Part shown: positions 1-12,600 of the stretch, piece by piece
How positions within the stretch are numbered: the stretch's first letter is position 1
Layout: each line of letters starts with the position of its first letter
Assembly (NCBI GenBank): GCA_030374805.1
Contig: JARGSG010000025.1
Span: 62,001 to 126,000 of the forward strand
DNA: 64,000 bases
Direction of reading: 5' to 3'
Source: Gracilaria gracilis
Lineage: Eukaryota > Rhodophyta > Florideophyceae > Gracilariales > Gracilariaceae
Position numbers and translations under genes: made by a program
Notes under the pieces: generated by a model
The model's input: only the letters and a program-made list of their open reading frames with translations
Database searches by the model: none
What the model was told of the DNA's origin: nothing

Positions 1-302
1 ACTTGCAGCATCGTTCTACCGCTTGAAAGAGTTAAAGAGTGTAAAAGCTTTCATAAGAAGCACAGACAGCTCAAGTTTGACAGAAGATAGATGTCAAGCC
101 TGGTCACAACTGTACATTGTACATTGCACAACAATTAGTTGGCACCGGTCGCAGGGGGCGTCCCAACGCAACTAACCAAGAGTACGACGCAAACCCAGTG
201 ACAGTAAGTGCTGCAGACAAGGAAAGCTCTTGGTGAGGACGAGCGGCAGGCCTTGAGAAGGTGCGGGGATCAATGATGAAGAGGAAGGCCTTAACGCTAA
301 CC
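1..302. other. Flank left of the Harbinger element, no gene seen
   Basis: Short open frames occur on both strands but none has a recognisable domain or a convincing start. This is host sequence abutting the TTA target site of the transposon that begins at 306. Confidence 0.4.
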
Positions 303-305
303 TTA
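303..305. repeat. Target site duplication TTA, left (right copy 3203-3205)
   Basis: The trinucleotide TTA lies immediately outside both inverted termini, as expected for PIF/Harbinger insertion. Confidence 0.85.
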
Positions 306-393
306 GAGCATCTCCAGGCGGCAAGAATATCGACAGTAATATAGTATTTTGGTGGCGCACCAATCTCCACCGGCAAAAATTTGGGAGCAAATT

Positions 394-460
394 TTTGAAC
401 AGGTTCGGATTTCTGGAGCAAATCGTCTCGATTTGCTCCGGAATTGTGAACCTGTTCAAA
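394..460. repeat. Subterminal two-stem palindrome in the Harbinger element
   Basis: Outer arms 394-406 and 448-460 (TTTGAACAGGTTC and its complement) enclose inner arms 415-425 and 429-439 (GGAGCAAATCG and its complement) around a 3-base loop. Subterminal palindromes in such elements can bind the Myb-like protein or transposase; that role is inferred here. Confidence 0.7.
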
Positions 461-589
461 TGAGCGAGAGCAACGCACTATCCACGTGGGTGGTGCTCAA
501 TGGCTGCAGAAGGACAACTTTGCCGCCAAAAGAACCGAAACACCGGTTCTTGGAGATACCAGTAGATATCGTAGGCATACACTTCCATC

Positions 590-1540
590 ATGGAACAACT
601 CTCCTCACCCAATGACTGCCCAGACCTGACGAGCTGTCCCAAGATGGAAGCCAAAAAACATACCACCAGAGGCCCGAGCTTCACTCCACAGGAAGATGTC
701 GGCATCGCCCGAGCATACATTAAAACATCGGAGGATTCGATACTGGGAACAGACGGCAAGAAGAAATTATTCTTTGACGCCATCACAAAAGTCTATAACG
801 AGCTTTATAAGCCTGCTAATCGTCCGTCACGCTCTACGAAATCTGTTCGCAACCGTACAAAGCTTTTAACGACAAATTGCGCTCTGTTCTCTGGGTGCTT
901 TGTGCGCGAAATTCGTTTAAATCCATCCGGATACAACGAAGAGGACACATTTCGCATGGCAACCGCGCTGTTTAATGGAATCAAGATCAAGAGTCAGAAG
1001 GATGATATGGGAGAGCCGCTTAAGTGTAAGAAAGCATGGAAAGTTCTCCGCAACCATCCTAAGTTTTCCATCGACGAGGAAATTACCTCAACCTCTTCGG
1101 AAGCCGATCCCAGCAGCACTTCTAGGCAGCAAACATGCTCGAAACCTGGCACACCTGATCAGATAGAGAAGAAAGATGTCCCGTCGACAGAGTTCTAAGA
1201 ACGCCCACAAGGTAGAAAGGCGGCAAAAATGGAGTTTATTAAACAGAAGCACTATGAAGAGAAGCTGAACGTTGCTCGCCAGGCATTACGCTTGCAGCGC
1301 GAACGAGCCTCCGAAATAAAGAGGCAGAACGATATATCGCTGTTCATGATGACTGCTGATAGTAGTCCCGAAGCACAGGAGTTCTCAAAAATCTCACGGA
1401 AGCGCGTTCTCGACGACATGAAGGCCGACGAAGCAAAGCGTCAAAAGTCGAAGGAAAGCCGTCCTGTTCCCGCTGACACCGCTACCGAGTCAGCCCCAAA
1501 AGCCTCCACTTTGACGGAAACCCCCCAAACCGATGAATAG
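590..1540 (+). pseudogene. Harbinger Myb/SANT-like DNA-binding protein, one nonsense codon
   Basis: The frame opens with ATG at 590. It runs through a Myb/SANT-like trihelix region (residues about 22-140, with FTPQEDVGIARAYI and the KKAWKVLRNHPKF segment), the kind that accompanies PIF/Harbinger transposases and helps them bind DNA and enter the nucleus. A single TAA at 1196-1198 interrupts it. Downstream the same frame continues with an RPxGRKxAK-like motif and a Lys/Arg-rich coiled-coil tail to a stop at 1538-1540, so only one nonsense change separates the two halves. The second half could also initiate at the ATG at 1229 as a separate 103-residue protein, but the conserved linker across the stop argues for one original gene of about 316 residues. 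Confidence 0.8.
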
Positions 1541-1602
1541 CCTCTGTTTGGACCATCTTACTAAGCTGAAATTGCAGTATGACCTCCAGAAACGCCAAAA
1601 AG

Positions 1603-1670
1603 TCTCACAAGGGAGCGTAGAGCGCCGATGCGAGCTTGCCAGCGTAGGTGCTCTACGCTTCCTTGTGAGA
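1603..1670. repeat. Imperfect 21-bp inverted repeat between the convergent Harbinger genes
   Basis: The arm at 1603-1623 (TCTCACAAGGGAGCGTAGAGC) is nearly complementary to 1650-1670, with a loop of about 26 bases. It lies downstream of the Myb-like frame and just beyond the transposase stop, where both transcripts should end. It may serve as a shared termination or 3'-end structure, or be a small nested foldback insertion. Confidence 0.65.
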
Positions 1671-1739
1671 AAGGAGGTACTGTATATATAGGTCCCATCG
1701 AAATAAAATGGCTACCAAACGCCGATGAGTTCGTGCTGT

Positions 1740-3042
1740 TTATGATCTTCCGAGCAAACCCCATAGGTGTTCCATGACATCGTTTTCTAATTCACGGTGC
1801 CTTGCTTCTTGCTTCAGGAACTCACTACTCATGCAAAGAGCAGCGATTGAGCCTTTCGGAATTGTTGAGTTTTCGCCTTTCTCCCATACCGGGACCTCAC
1901 GATGAACAACTTCCTCGCTTGTCCATTCCGTAGATCTTCCCCACGTCAGTTCCTCAGCGTCCAAGCCTTCTTCCACCATCATATTATGAAGGATCACACA
2001 ACAATACATCACGTTCTTCATAGTGTTCACGTGCCAAAAACGTGGGGGTCTGCGTATGATATGCCAACGTCCTTGAAGCACGCCAAACGCTCGCTCGACA
2101 TCCTTCCGCCTGCCTTCCTGCCTCTCGGCATGATTCTTTTCTTTCTTTGTTACAGGTTCCTGTATAGTATGAATGAAAATGGGGTACCTAGGATAGACTC
2201 CATCGCAAAGAAAATACGGGATTGTTTGGTGCTTGCTGTTCAGATCGTAGGACACCTTTGGTGGAAAGCTTCCGTCCGATATTTTGTTTAGTAAAGGAGA
2301 AATCTCTAAGACGTTGAAGTCGTTTCCACTTCTTGGGGTCCCAAAGAACGCGTGCCAAATCCAAAGCCGGTCGTCTGCGATGGCTTCCAACGTTACTCCC
2401 GGTCTCTGCTCCTTTCCTTGATATTGACCTCTCTCCACGCAACTGGACAGTTCTTCCATATCCATTTCGAACAATCAATGCTGCCGATCATCCCCGGGAA
2501 TCCAAGACGTTTTGTGCGTGCCAGCACGTTTTTTAGGTCAGAATCTGTCGGTGTACGGAGGTATTCTTCGCCAAAACCATCAATGACCAACTACAAAACC
2601 GTTTGACGCATTCAGAGGCTGTAAATTCTGACATAGGAACATACTCGTCAACAAAATCCGCTGCAAACCCATAAGCCAGTATGCGCAATGAAGCGGTGAC
2701 TTTTTGTTCCACACTAAACTCACAACGTTCTGTGCAATCGTTGTGTTGCTGAAAGTAGCATTGCTTTTCTTTCAACTGGTTGCAGAGGCGGTGAAAAACA
2801 GTACGGGGAACTCGAAACCGCCTACGGAAGTGACCTGAGTGATAGACCGGTGAGCTTGAAAGATAATTATTATGCAACTGTTGGTGGCCTGTCTCTCGTT
2901 GGCGGTCAATGTTACTGTTGCGGCCTTTGTTGGATCCGTCATGTGGCCGTTCGTCTGGTTCGCTCTCTGAGCTGGAGAGCAGGTCATGGACGAGCTCTTC
3001 TAGAGCTTCATCAAGCTCATCGTTCATGAGCGATGAAGCCAT
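1740..3042 (-). pseudogene. Harbinger DDE transposase (DDE_Tnp_4 type), frame-disrupted
   Basis: Translation from the first ATG at 3042 gives an acidic leader, then an HTH-like region (FRVPRTVFHRL). The frame shifts near 2590 and again near 2450. Across the three frames the family landmarks appear in order: GSIDCSKWIWKNCP with the first catalytic Asp, GTPRSGNDFNVLE with the second Asp, and DVERAFGVLQGRW with the catalytic Glu, then the HNMMVEEG tail. All three acidic residues are kept. The frame changes may be two small indels or unrecognised introns; I favour indels because the paired Myb gene is also broken. The product would cut and paste the element in the nucleus together with the Myb-like partner. 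Confidence 0.8.
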
Positions 3043-3111
3043 GTCTTGCTTGCTTGGCGTATGGACAAGGAAGGCCGTTGGAGAAGTGCAGTGCTGAAGC
3101 AAATGAGCATA

Positions 3112-3166
3112 TCAGCAAAAAATGTTGGCCCAATTACATCGCGACACGTCGGGAACGTTTTGCTGA
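3112..3166. repeat. Right subterminal foldback of the Harbinger element
   Basis: TCAGCAAAA at 3112-3120 is complementary to TTTTGCTGA at 3158-3166, with a weaker inner stem around the CGACACGTCG segment. It mirrors the palindrome near the left end. Confidence 0.5.
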
Positions 3167-3205
3167 TTTACTGCCGCATTTAGCTGCCCAGTGGAGATGC
3201 TCTTA

Positions 3206-3668
3206 GGGCCAGAGCGATGCATGTGAGAGTCTCACAGACTGTTAACGGTTGTGATGATCGAAAAATCTGGTCACACCGTAGATCTACGTTTCAAAAGAAA
3301 GCAGATAATGATATCTGCCGTTGATTGGTGGCCGCCGGTCACGACGCGGCCGCAAGCTGGTCACGAGGCGGGCAAGCTCCCGGAGCTTGCCCGGCAAGAT
3401 TTGATCTGCGCCGATTTTGCTGTTGACATCATCATGTGGTAATGGTTAGAGCCGTCACATTTGGAACGTACTGTACAAAGCGTCTGTTCGTGCGTCGTCT
3501 TCCAACCCTTCGCACTGCACACATCTTCTATCAGCACCCCTTGTAGTCGAACAGAATCACACCATCTTAACGAAACGCCCGTCATCATCACGCCCTTTTC
3601 GTCGCTCACCTGCTCTCTCACGCATCAGAGCAGCCGAGCGGCGTCTGATACCTGCTGTGCGACCGAAC
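3206..3668. other. Upstream region of the giant helicase gene
   Basis: No gene was recognised. This spacer should hold the promoter and 5' leader of the 3669 gene. Its only clear structure is the palindrome at 3369-3393. Confidence 0.5.
3369..3393. promoter_or_regulatory. Near-perfect 25-bp palindrome upstream of the giant helicase gene
   Basis: Two 12-bp arms (CGGGCAAGCTCC and its complement) flank a single central base, about 275 bp upstream of the start codon. It could be a dimeric transcription-factor site or a strong hairpin in a long leader. The structure is seen; function is unknown. Confidence 0.55.
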
Positions 3669-6600
3669 ATGGAGAGCGGCGCTTCCTCTCGCGAGAAGGC
3701 TCGTTCTTCGCACTCCTCACGCCAGTCGTCGTCTCAGAGCGACGCTCAACAGCGTAACGTTACCCCTGGTCCCAGCCGCCTTGCTGAAAACTCATCCACG
3801 TCCCGCAAACCTCAGAAGCCATCGCATAAACAGAACGACCACAAACCAGCTTGCGAGTTCTTTGAGAGGACCGGCACGTGCAGGTTTGGCGATAAATGTC
3901 GTTTCTCTCATGACGTCGGCAGCACTTCTAAACGCAAATCTTCTGCATCGTCGCACCCATCATCTTCTCATCAGGCCGAGAACAAACGCAATACGCAATC
4001 CTCTGCTACTGGCTTTAAGCCTGTATGCAGCTCTTTCGCGGGCAGTGGTGTGTGCAAGTACGGTGAGGCCTGTCGCTTTTCTCATGATGCTGAGGATATA
4101 GCCAAGAACAAATCATCACAAGCTGGCGCGTCGTCAGACGCAACACCATTACCTTGCGCGTTCTTCAAGAAGACTGGAACTTGCAGGTTTGGCGAAAAAT
4201 GTCGCTTCTCTCATAATGTCAACAGCACTTCTGGACGCAAATCTTTGGCATCACAACCATCATCTTCTCATCAGGCCGAGAAGAAACGCAATACCCAATC
4301 ATCTGCTACTGACTTCAAGCCTATCTGCAACTTTTTCGCGAGGACCGGTACATGCAAGTATGGTGATAACTGTCGCTTTTCTCATAATGCTAAGCATGTA
4401 GCCAAGCCCCGATCACGACAATCTGCTGGGTCATCAACCGCAAAATCTCCACAGGCTTCCATGGATGTAACGCAGTTTATCAAGCGTATTGAAAGTGTTG
4501 TACAAAAGCCAAATGCAACACTGAGACTTGATCATGAGTATGACATTGACCTCTGGAAAAAGTCATGGACTGCTGTTGGAGTTGGGGCAGAGATGTCCAG
4601 TGGAAACGCACTTCTTGTTATGTTGATGCGCTTACCAGCTTCATCGTTGTTTCTTCCCCCCACATCCGATATGCTACGCACCCTTTCCCGTATAGGACAA
4701 TATGTTGCTGCTGCCAATGTTTCTGACAAGGTGCGCCTCAAGACTTTTGAGCTCATTGCTGATGTATATGAACATCGTTTACGGGGACGAGAAGGCACAA
4801 TTTCAGCGTCCCTAAGGAGTAGCTGCGTTGACAAAACCTCGGAACTTCGTGCAAATATGCACGCAGGCTTGATGAAAGCCATTGGAAACCCAGTCACTGC
4901 CCAGCGCGCTTCTAACTTGCTGATTCGCAGTCTCACATTATTTGATCGCTTCATCTCAGATTTGGATAGACGCGAAGCAGTTAAAGAAAAGCAAGACGTA
5001 CCGAGCAATGAACCTGATTCCTGGTCAGGATGGAGAAACGCTACTGTCGGTTGGTTGCAACGCGCATCATGGCTAAAAGTCACTCAGCTTGACAAAAAGT
5101 ACGAAAGTGTAGAGCATTATGCAGAGACATTGCGAGCGCTTATGACTACTCTGGCGTTCTTTTGGGGAGCCGGTGCCTTGTTTCCGAAATGCCGCGTGAG
5201 AAACGATGGTACGAATGCCTGTGACCAGCCTTTACATGTACAAATACACTCTTCTCGGTCTCAGCTATGTGGACAAAAGCTAGCAAACCGCCAAACTTGC
5301 TCTGAGAAAGCAACTTGGCGATGTGTGAGATACGGCCACGATTCCGTGTGTGACCGATGTCTCCGAAGGACTCAAGAGGCCTTGGTTGGTGATCCGGGAC
5401 CTCGTGCTTCTACGGATATCTACGATGCGGTCGTTGAACGTGAAACGACGCGCCGAGACGGTGTTGTATACATCGCTTCAAAGCTTGAGTCGAGAAAACC
5501 ACCGGCGATCGCACCAAACTGGAAGACTACATATCGGTTGAACTGCTCCGCAATGGTTGGAATCGTTCGCCTCGGGGCTTCTTGTGCACCTCTATCCGCT
5601 CAGAGTCGAGTTGAATGGGCAGAGATTGTCCCAGTCAGTCCTCAAGAAGGACCGATGAATGATTTTCACGAGAGAGCACGTGGTCGTATTGCGTTGCGTC
5701 TGCTTACTCGTGCTGATCTTTCTACTCTTAGTGGAACTTGGGAAGCACTGCGATCTGGATCTCGAATTGCCATAATCGACTTGCAAGTGTTTGTACCAGA
5801 GGTTGTTTCTGTATTATCTGCCTTGACTGACCCTGGGCTTGTGGATCATTTGCACCATATTCAATTCTGGCCTCAGCTTATCGGCACCAATCGAGCTGGT
5901 GAAATCGAGAACCCGGGCTCTAGTGTGTCAGATGTTGTTAGATTTGCTCTGGACAACACCCAAATGGATTTGATAAGCAGACTGGAACCATCAACCAAGG
6001 CTCTCCTTTGTCAACAAATCACCCAACTTGCACGTCAGTCAAACTTGAGTGGCACCCAACTGGAAGCGTTCGCTGCGGCACTTTCGAATAGCCTACATTG
6101 CACACAAGGTCCTCCTGGTACTGGAAAGAGTTACCTTGGGGTCGTGCTTATTAGAGCTCTAGACTTGATTAGAAATGTTGCCGTTCGCTCTGGAAACGCA
6201 GTCGGGCCCATTGTTGTGCTGTCTTATAAGAATCATGCTCTTGATGAGATCTTAGCTGATCTTGTAGATACTCGACAATGGTCAGGAGCGATTATTCGTT
6301 GCGGGAAAACGGACGATCCTAGGTTAGCAGCTTGCATGGAAAGAAAGTCTCCGGAAGAGAGGAGAGCACAAGCAGTATTGACAGAGCGAGTGGCTACTTT
6401 GCGCAGGACAAGGCGTATCATGCGAGACATTCGCGCCCTGAGTTCAGCTTTTGCTGATGAAACCGGCATTTCACTGCACTCTTGGATTTCAAGCTTGAGA
6501 AGCAAAGAAACTGACGACGAAGCTGAAATTTCTACGCGATGGGTTCTACAGATGTTGCGGTTCTTTTTACAAAAGCAGGGATTTGATGAAGATATCAACA

Positions 6601-9600
6601 GCGAACAGGCATACGAATTGCTACGAGACACAATGGTGCCAGAGCCCGACATGGGTGTAACATCAGGACATGACTTTGATTTGCTTGCAGTGCTACCAGG
6701 GCTGGGGAAAGATACTGAGCATTGGTTTGAAGGACAGGCCAATCGAACCTATTTCTTGCTGAGCAAATGGTTGGCTGGCTCGAAACCGCCACCGCGATGT
6801 GCTGCCGATGGTTGTATGCTTTCAACCATAAGGCCTGGAGCATTTTGCGCACAAGTCCATGGTTGCCTCATGAAGGATTGCGGGAATCTTCGAGTGAACG
6901 GGCTTTGGTTTTGCGGAACTCATCGATGCAGATATGAAGGTGGACTCTGCAAGAATCCACGGATGGAGAGGGTCTCTATGGTTTGTCTTGATCATGCATG
7001 CATTTACTGTCGAGAGCACAAGATTGTCCCGCTGTTGCCAAGGATTGGCGCAGCTTGCGAAAATCATTCCTGCCGAGACGATGGCTGCCCAGAGGCATTT
7101 CTAGCCCCAACATTACCGTTTTGTGCGAAACATTGCTGTCGCCTCTGTTATGACTACGCTCATAGCAACCCTGACAACGTAAGATCCGTGTATCGAGTTG
7201 AAGCTTCTCAGTTTTGTGCCGAACACAAATGCTCGGCTCAAGAATGTGATAGGAACCGCGACTTGCGGGACACATCTCAACACTACTGCGTATATCATGG
7301 CTGTATTGAATGTGATGGCATTCGCAACGTTATTGATTTTACTATGCCAAAGTCAAGATTGTGTACTCAGCATCGATGTTCCAGCATTTTGGATGGGCAA
7401 GCTTGTGGCTCTCGTAGAGAAGGCAACTCTCAGTTCTGTTCTGCACACACATGTCGCTTTTGTCGGGAGGAAGGACTGTCTTTGGACAAAAACGTGGTAG
7501 ATAGTGAGCCTCGGAACGCTTGCAATCGCCATCGATTATGTGAGAACCTCACTTCAAGTGGGGAGACCTGCAACGAAAGAGTTTCTTCTTCAAAGGCGAA
7601 TTACTGTGAGGAGCACCAGAGAAGGGGGAAGGGCATCAACAATGACCGGGGTGCACCCGGAACAGTAATGCAATGCGAAGGCATAACGTCGAAAAGACGG
7701 AGATGCAGGACAAATGGGCTGTCAGATAGAGCACCATATTACTGTGGTCCTCATATAGCTCAGAAACCTGATTCAGAATCAGAATCAGAGACAGGAGAAG
7801 ATTTTTATAGTTCAGATGAGGCGGATCAAAGCCTTGAAGATGAGATTCTGGACGATATAGAGTCCAATTTGGAACCCTTGGGAAAAGACATAGAGAGTAA
7901 ACTACCACGGCCGCCAAATGATACTCCAGCTACTCTGGTGCTGGATAACACCTCTGTCGAGGCCCACTCGGTCAACAGCAATGTTAAGATGGATCATGAT
8001 CTGCTCTCGGGTAAACCGATTGCTAGAAGGCACGAGGTTAAGAACGTAATGGAACCGGAAGATATGGAGCCTGCTTTGAACACGCCCACAGCCGATGATC
8101 ATAACCAAAGGTTTTCTTCTCATGCTGAAGAACAAGCCTCGACCGACCCAGAGGCTGAAGCAAATGAATTGGACTCTCAGCTGAGAACTGAAGGTTCCAC
8201 GCATAATGGTCCCCAAGGTGATGAATTACTTGGAGATGTCACACATGGTAGGTCTCAAGATGAACTGGATGAGTCTTCAACAGATTCGGAATTATCTGAA
8301 GAGGAGATCACTGATCAGATGCGACACCTTCGAGATATTTTTGATATTGATTCTGCTTCAGGGTCAGATTCCGATGTTGAAGAGTCTTCTGAAGTGCCTG
8401 TATGTATGGATGGTCGTCAAGATGAAAGTTTATCTGCAGCTCCAAAGGACTGGCATTGGGACCTACCTCTTTTCGACCGATGGAGATATGTAGTTTCTTT
8501 CCTCGGAATTGTTCTCGAGGACATTGCCGAGGTGGCAGACATTGCAGATACCCACGTTGAATGCTCAAGGCGCGAGTTGTCCGAGGCGGCGGCATATTCA
8601 TTTAAGAGTGCACGAGTGATTGGTGCGACTGTGATTGGCGCTACCCGACGACTTCATGCCCTGAGAGCTTCAGAACCGTTTGCAATGCTTGTTGAGGAAG
8701 CTTGTGAAGTGCTGGAACCCACACTCGTTTCTGTGCTTTCAGTACGCTCCCTTCGAAAACTTGAGCTAATTGGCGATCACAGGCAGCTTCCCGCTTACGT
8801 ACAATCATGCTGGTTCTCCGTGCAAGTAGCCAACCCTTCCCTCAAGGTGTCGCTTTTCGAAAGACTGGTGCTTAATGATCCATCCTCTTGCACAGTTCTC
8901 GACGTGCAACGACGGATGCGACCATTCATATGTGATCTGACGCGTTGTGAGTACGAAGATATAGTTCAAATCGAAGACTTCGCAACCACAAAAACTCAGC
9001 TAATTGGGGACAAGTTAAGAGACTTCAATACACATTTTCGACATCGTGAAAAATGGCAATCCGAGGAGAGAGATTTGTGGGTTGGAAAAGGCACGGTTGT
9101 ACCGGGTATCAAGCCCCAGGTATTCTTCTGGGATCTTCAAACAAAAGAAGGACGTGCAGCAGTAGGACTTTCGAGATGTAACTACGGAGAAGCAGAGGCA
9201 TGTGTTGCTCTCGCACATTGGCTCGTGTACTGCGGGGTACCACCAGGTTCTATCACGATCATAACCCCATACAAGGGTCAGAAGCTGACAATTACTCGTC
9301 ATCTTAGGGGTGTTTCTGATGACAGAGTGAAACGAGTATTTGTCTCTACTGTGGACCGTTACCAAGGAGATGAGAATGACATTGTGATTCTGTCTCTCGT
9401 TAGCACTCGACCGGGAAACCGATTCGTAGCACTGCGAAATCGATTTATTGTCTCTTTATCTCGGGCACGGATTGGGTTATACGTTGTTGGCTCTTCAGAT
9501 GCCGTCTCCAGAAATGCAAAAGGCGGCGAAGGCCCAGCGCACTGGTGTCGCCTTCTAAGCAATCTCAACGACAGCGTGGGAACAAGCAGTATGCTGAACA

Positions 9601-12600
9601 AAACTGCTGCTGAAGCTTCGGAAAGTATCGGTTCTCGACTCTCAATATGTTGTCCTCGGCACAATGACATCAGTCGAGAAATAACGGGGGCGGACAGTTT
9701 TCCAATAGGAGCAAGTGACTTCAGCGAGTTTTGCTCGAAGCTTTGTACCTTCAACCTCCCGTGGTGTAGTCATACTTGTGGGCTTCAATGTCATTCATCG
9801 AAGGAAGTAAAACATAGAACTCGATGCTCTGCTGTAGTCGAAAGGCCATGCTCAGCTCATGTCGATATCCCACTTCACTGTTACGAAGTAAGACTTAAGG
9901 CTTCGAAGTCGAACAATCTGGCTGGAGGGTTACTGGAGTTTGAATGTGAAGTACCTGTCTTATTCAGTCGGCCAGAATGCTCTCATTCAGTAGAGCTAAA
10001 ATGCCACTATTATGTGCAGATGAAGCAAGGGGAAGTTCAGTTGTCGGATTGTTCAGAAGAAGTTGATGACTACGTCAACCCGTCATGTGGCCATAAGAAA
10101 AGAAACCCGACATGTTATAACCGCCGAAAATGGGAAAAAGAGCCACCATCTTGTCGTGTGCTTGTGAGCCATGAACGACCATGTGGTTGCAAAACACGCA
10201 TGGCTTGTGAAGACAGCGTAGAAGAACTTTCTCTCGAGAACCCTCCAACCTGTCTTGAAGCAGTTGCCAAACCGCGCCCTCGCTGCTCCCATATATTGTC
10301 CTCTCGCTGTTATGAGGCAACTGCACTTCGACAGTTTTGGTCTGAACAGGATGGCGAAGCTATCTCAAGATCTCCGCCGATTGTTTTACATGGCGTCCAG
10401 TATGGGCCATCAGAAACGGAACTAGGCAAAGTCTACTCTATTCGGGATGACTTTCCAGAATGTCTGATCAAGACGTCATATCGCAGGTCTTGTGGACACA
10501 TGATGAAAGTTCGGTGTGAAGATGCTTTTCAATTGTCAAAAGGAGGGGCTAAAGAGGGCTTCTGTCACGAAAAAGTGCCTCAGGTCAGTCCACTATGTGG
10601 ACACGAGATTGGAACTGCATGCCATTTCAAATCAATTGTTGATAGTCAGCCTCCTTCTTTGTTTGTCAGCCGCGTTAACGAGAAAGGTGAAATGGAGACT
10701 GTCGCTGACGAGAGTGCAATAGAGAAGGCACCCCCGTTCAATCCGCGTCTGAAGAAACTGGGTGCGTTGTGTGGAGGATCCTTTGCTGTCCAAAGAAAAT
10801 GTGGACATAAGACTAATAAGCTTTATTGCACTGAACTGTATTCTTTGTTCCGAACGAGACTTCTTCCACTATGCGAAACAAAAGTGGAGCTAAGAATGGA
10901 ATGCGGGCACTCCTTCACTACATTATGCCATCGTCGAGGAGAGCCGTATCCTGATTGCAAGGAACCTGTCGAGAATGTCTTTCTGTATTCCTCGTGCAAG
11001 CGGCTTCATAGCGTGCGGCCGGGCGTGTGCTCTGAACTTCAACGGTTGCGAGCCCTGGAAAGCCCCCAGTGTCCTGTTCTGATAAGAAGCAATCGTTCTC
11101 GTTGCTCACATGAAGTGGAAGTGCCATGTCATCTTGAAAAGCGAGTCACCACTAAACTTCCTGGGGTTCGAACAAGTGAAGCTGATCCAGTTGTTAAGGC
11201 TGGCGTCGATTACAGTGACCCAGCCGTTGGGATAGATCCTTGCAATGCACCTGTCACGCATCGTAGACTCTGTGGCCATGAAGAAGCAAATATCCCATGC
11301 AATCGCGCCTTCGAATGGGCTGCCGATCCTCACTTGACACCGCCGTGTCGGGTAGTTGTTGAAACCCTTTCTCCGCTCTGCCAGCACGCAATTAACGTTG
11401 AGTGTTGCATGTCAGAAGCTGTAAGTTCCGCCATCTTCTGGGATGACGCTCCTCCTCCACGAATCACATTGGCCTTCGATGGTAGAGATGATTTCACAAG
11501 TCCTGTGGTGATCAAAGGTACACAGGAACCAAATCGCGTTCGGGACATCCAGCTTCCCGACTGCACGTTTACGACTCGTCTGCACAAGATATGTGGACAT
11601 GAAGAGGATGTGAAGTGCAACAACATATTTGGCGCCTTGGAATCCCCTTGTCAGCAGACGGATGTCGTAACCTGTGATGAGTGTGGAAATAATGCTCCTG
11701 TTCCATGCCATAAACTTGGAAATGAATCTGACCCCTACCTTTGCCAGGCTCTTGTCGAGAAGATGTGTTCCACTTGCGACATCAACTACGCAAAGGTGGA
11801 ATGCTTTAGGAAGACAATAAATTGTGCCCGGGAAGTGTGTGCGGAGCTCCCATGTGGACATCAAATGAAATGGATTTGTGGTGAAGAGGACCCCCGACAA
11901 GGATTCAAGATCGAATCTTGCTTGTTCTGTATGCGGGAAAGCTACATCGCGGCGCTTGATGACCCGCAAACAATCAAAGCCACACTACCAGGTCCGGAGA
12001 GCTCGAGTGCGGAGAACGAGAATGAAGGTTTATCCGCGCAAAGCTGTGGGTTGGATAGTACGTTGCTGTTAGAAAACCTTATCAAGCGGTCCCAGAGCAT
12101 ACTGTCTTCATGCACCATCACGGAGTCTGAGCAAGTGGGACCTATCAATGAAGAGGCGCTGAGATCAGCACGAACTGAGATGCTGAAATATCAGATTGAT
12201 GTGCTAACAAACGCTGTGAAGAATGGAGAGTTTTCAGTTGAAGAATTGGAAGTGGAAAGACCACCGCAACTGTCAGATGCGTTGAACTCGTACGATATTG
12301 TTTACTCAGTTGTATCAGACAAAGATTCACCGGCGGACTGCTTCCGATTGAGAGACTGTCAATACGGGTACGGTGCCTCTGTGTCAGTTCTTTGCGAGGA
12401 GGCAGTTGCAGCCGACTACACAAGCAGCAATGCATCCGATGGTATATTGGTGAGTATAGCAGCTGTTCTAAAGGTCAAGGGGCTAAAGGGAAAGCAGCCG
12501 TTCCGTTTGCCGCAGGGACAATTGAATAAGAAGGGTTTAAGAAAGGTGCTGCAGAAAGCTCGACGAAGAGGGCTTAACTTCGTTCAGATGGGATACGATC

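Larger units (their letters stand above)
306..3202. mobile_element. PIF/Harbinger DNA transposon, ends intact, genes broken
   Basis: The element starts with GAGCATCTCCA and ends with its complement (3192-3202). It is flanked by TTA on both sides (303-305 and 3203-3205), the 3-bp target duplication typical of PIF/Harbinger. The terminal repeats match perfectly for 11 bp and loosely for about 40 bp. It carries the two expected genes in convergent orientation: a Myb/SANT-like DNA-binding protein on plus and a DDE transposase on minus. Both are damaged, so the copy is probably not autonomous, although a functional transposase elsewhere could still mobilise it. Ends and duplications are read directly; family assignment rests on gene content plus TTA target site. 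Confidence 0.9.
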
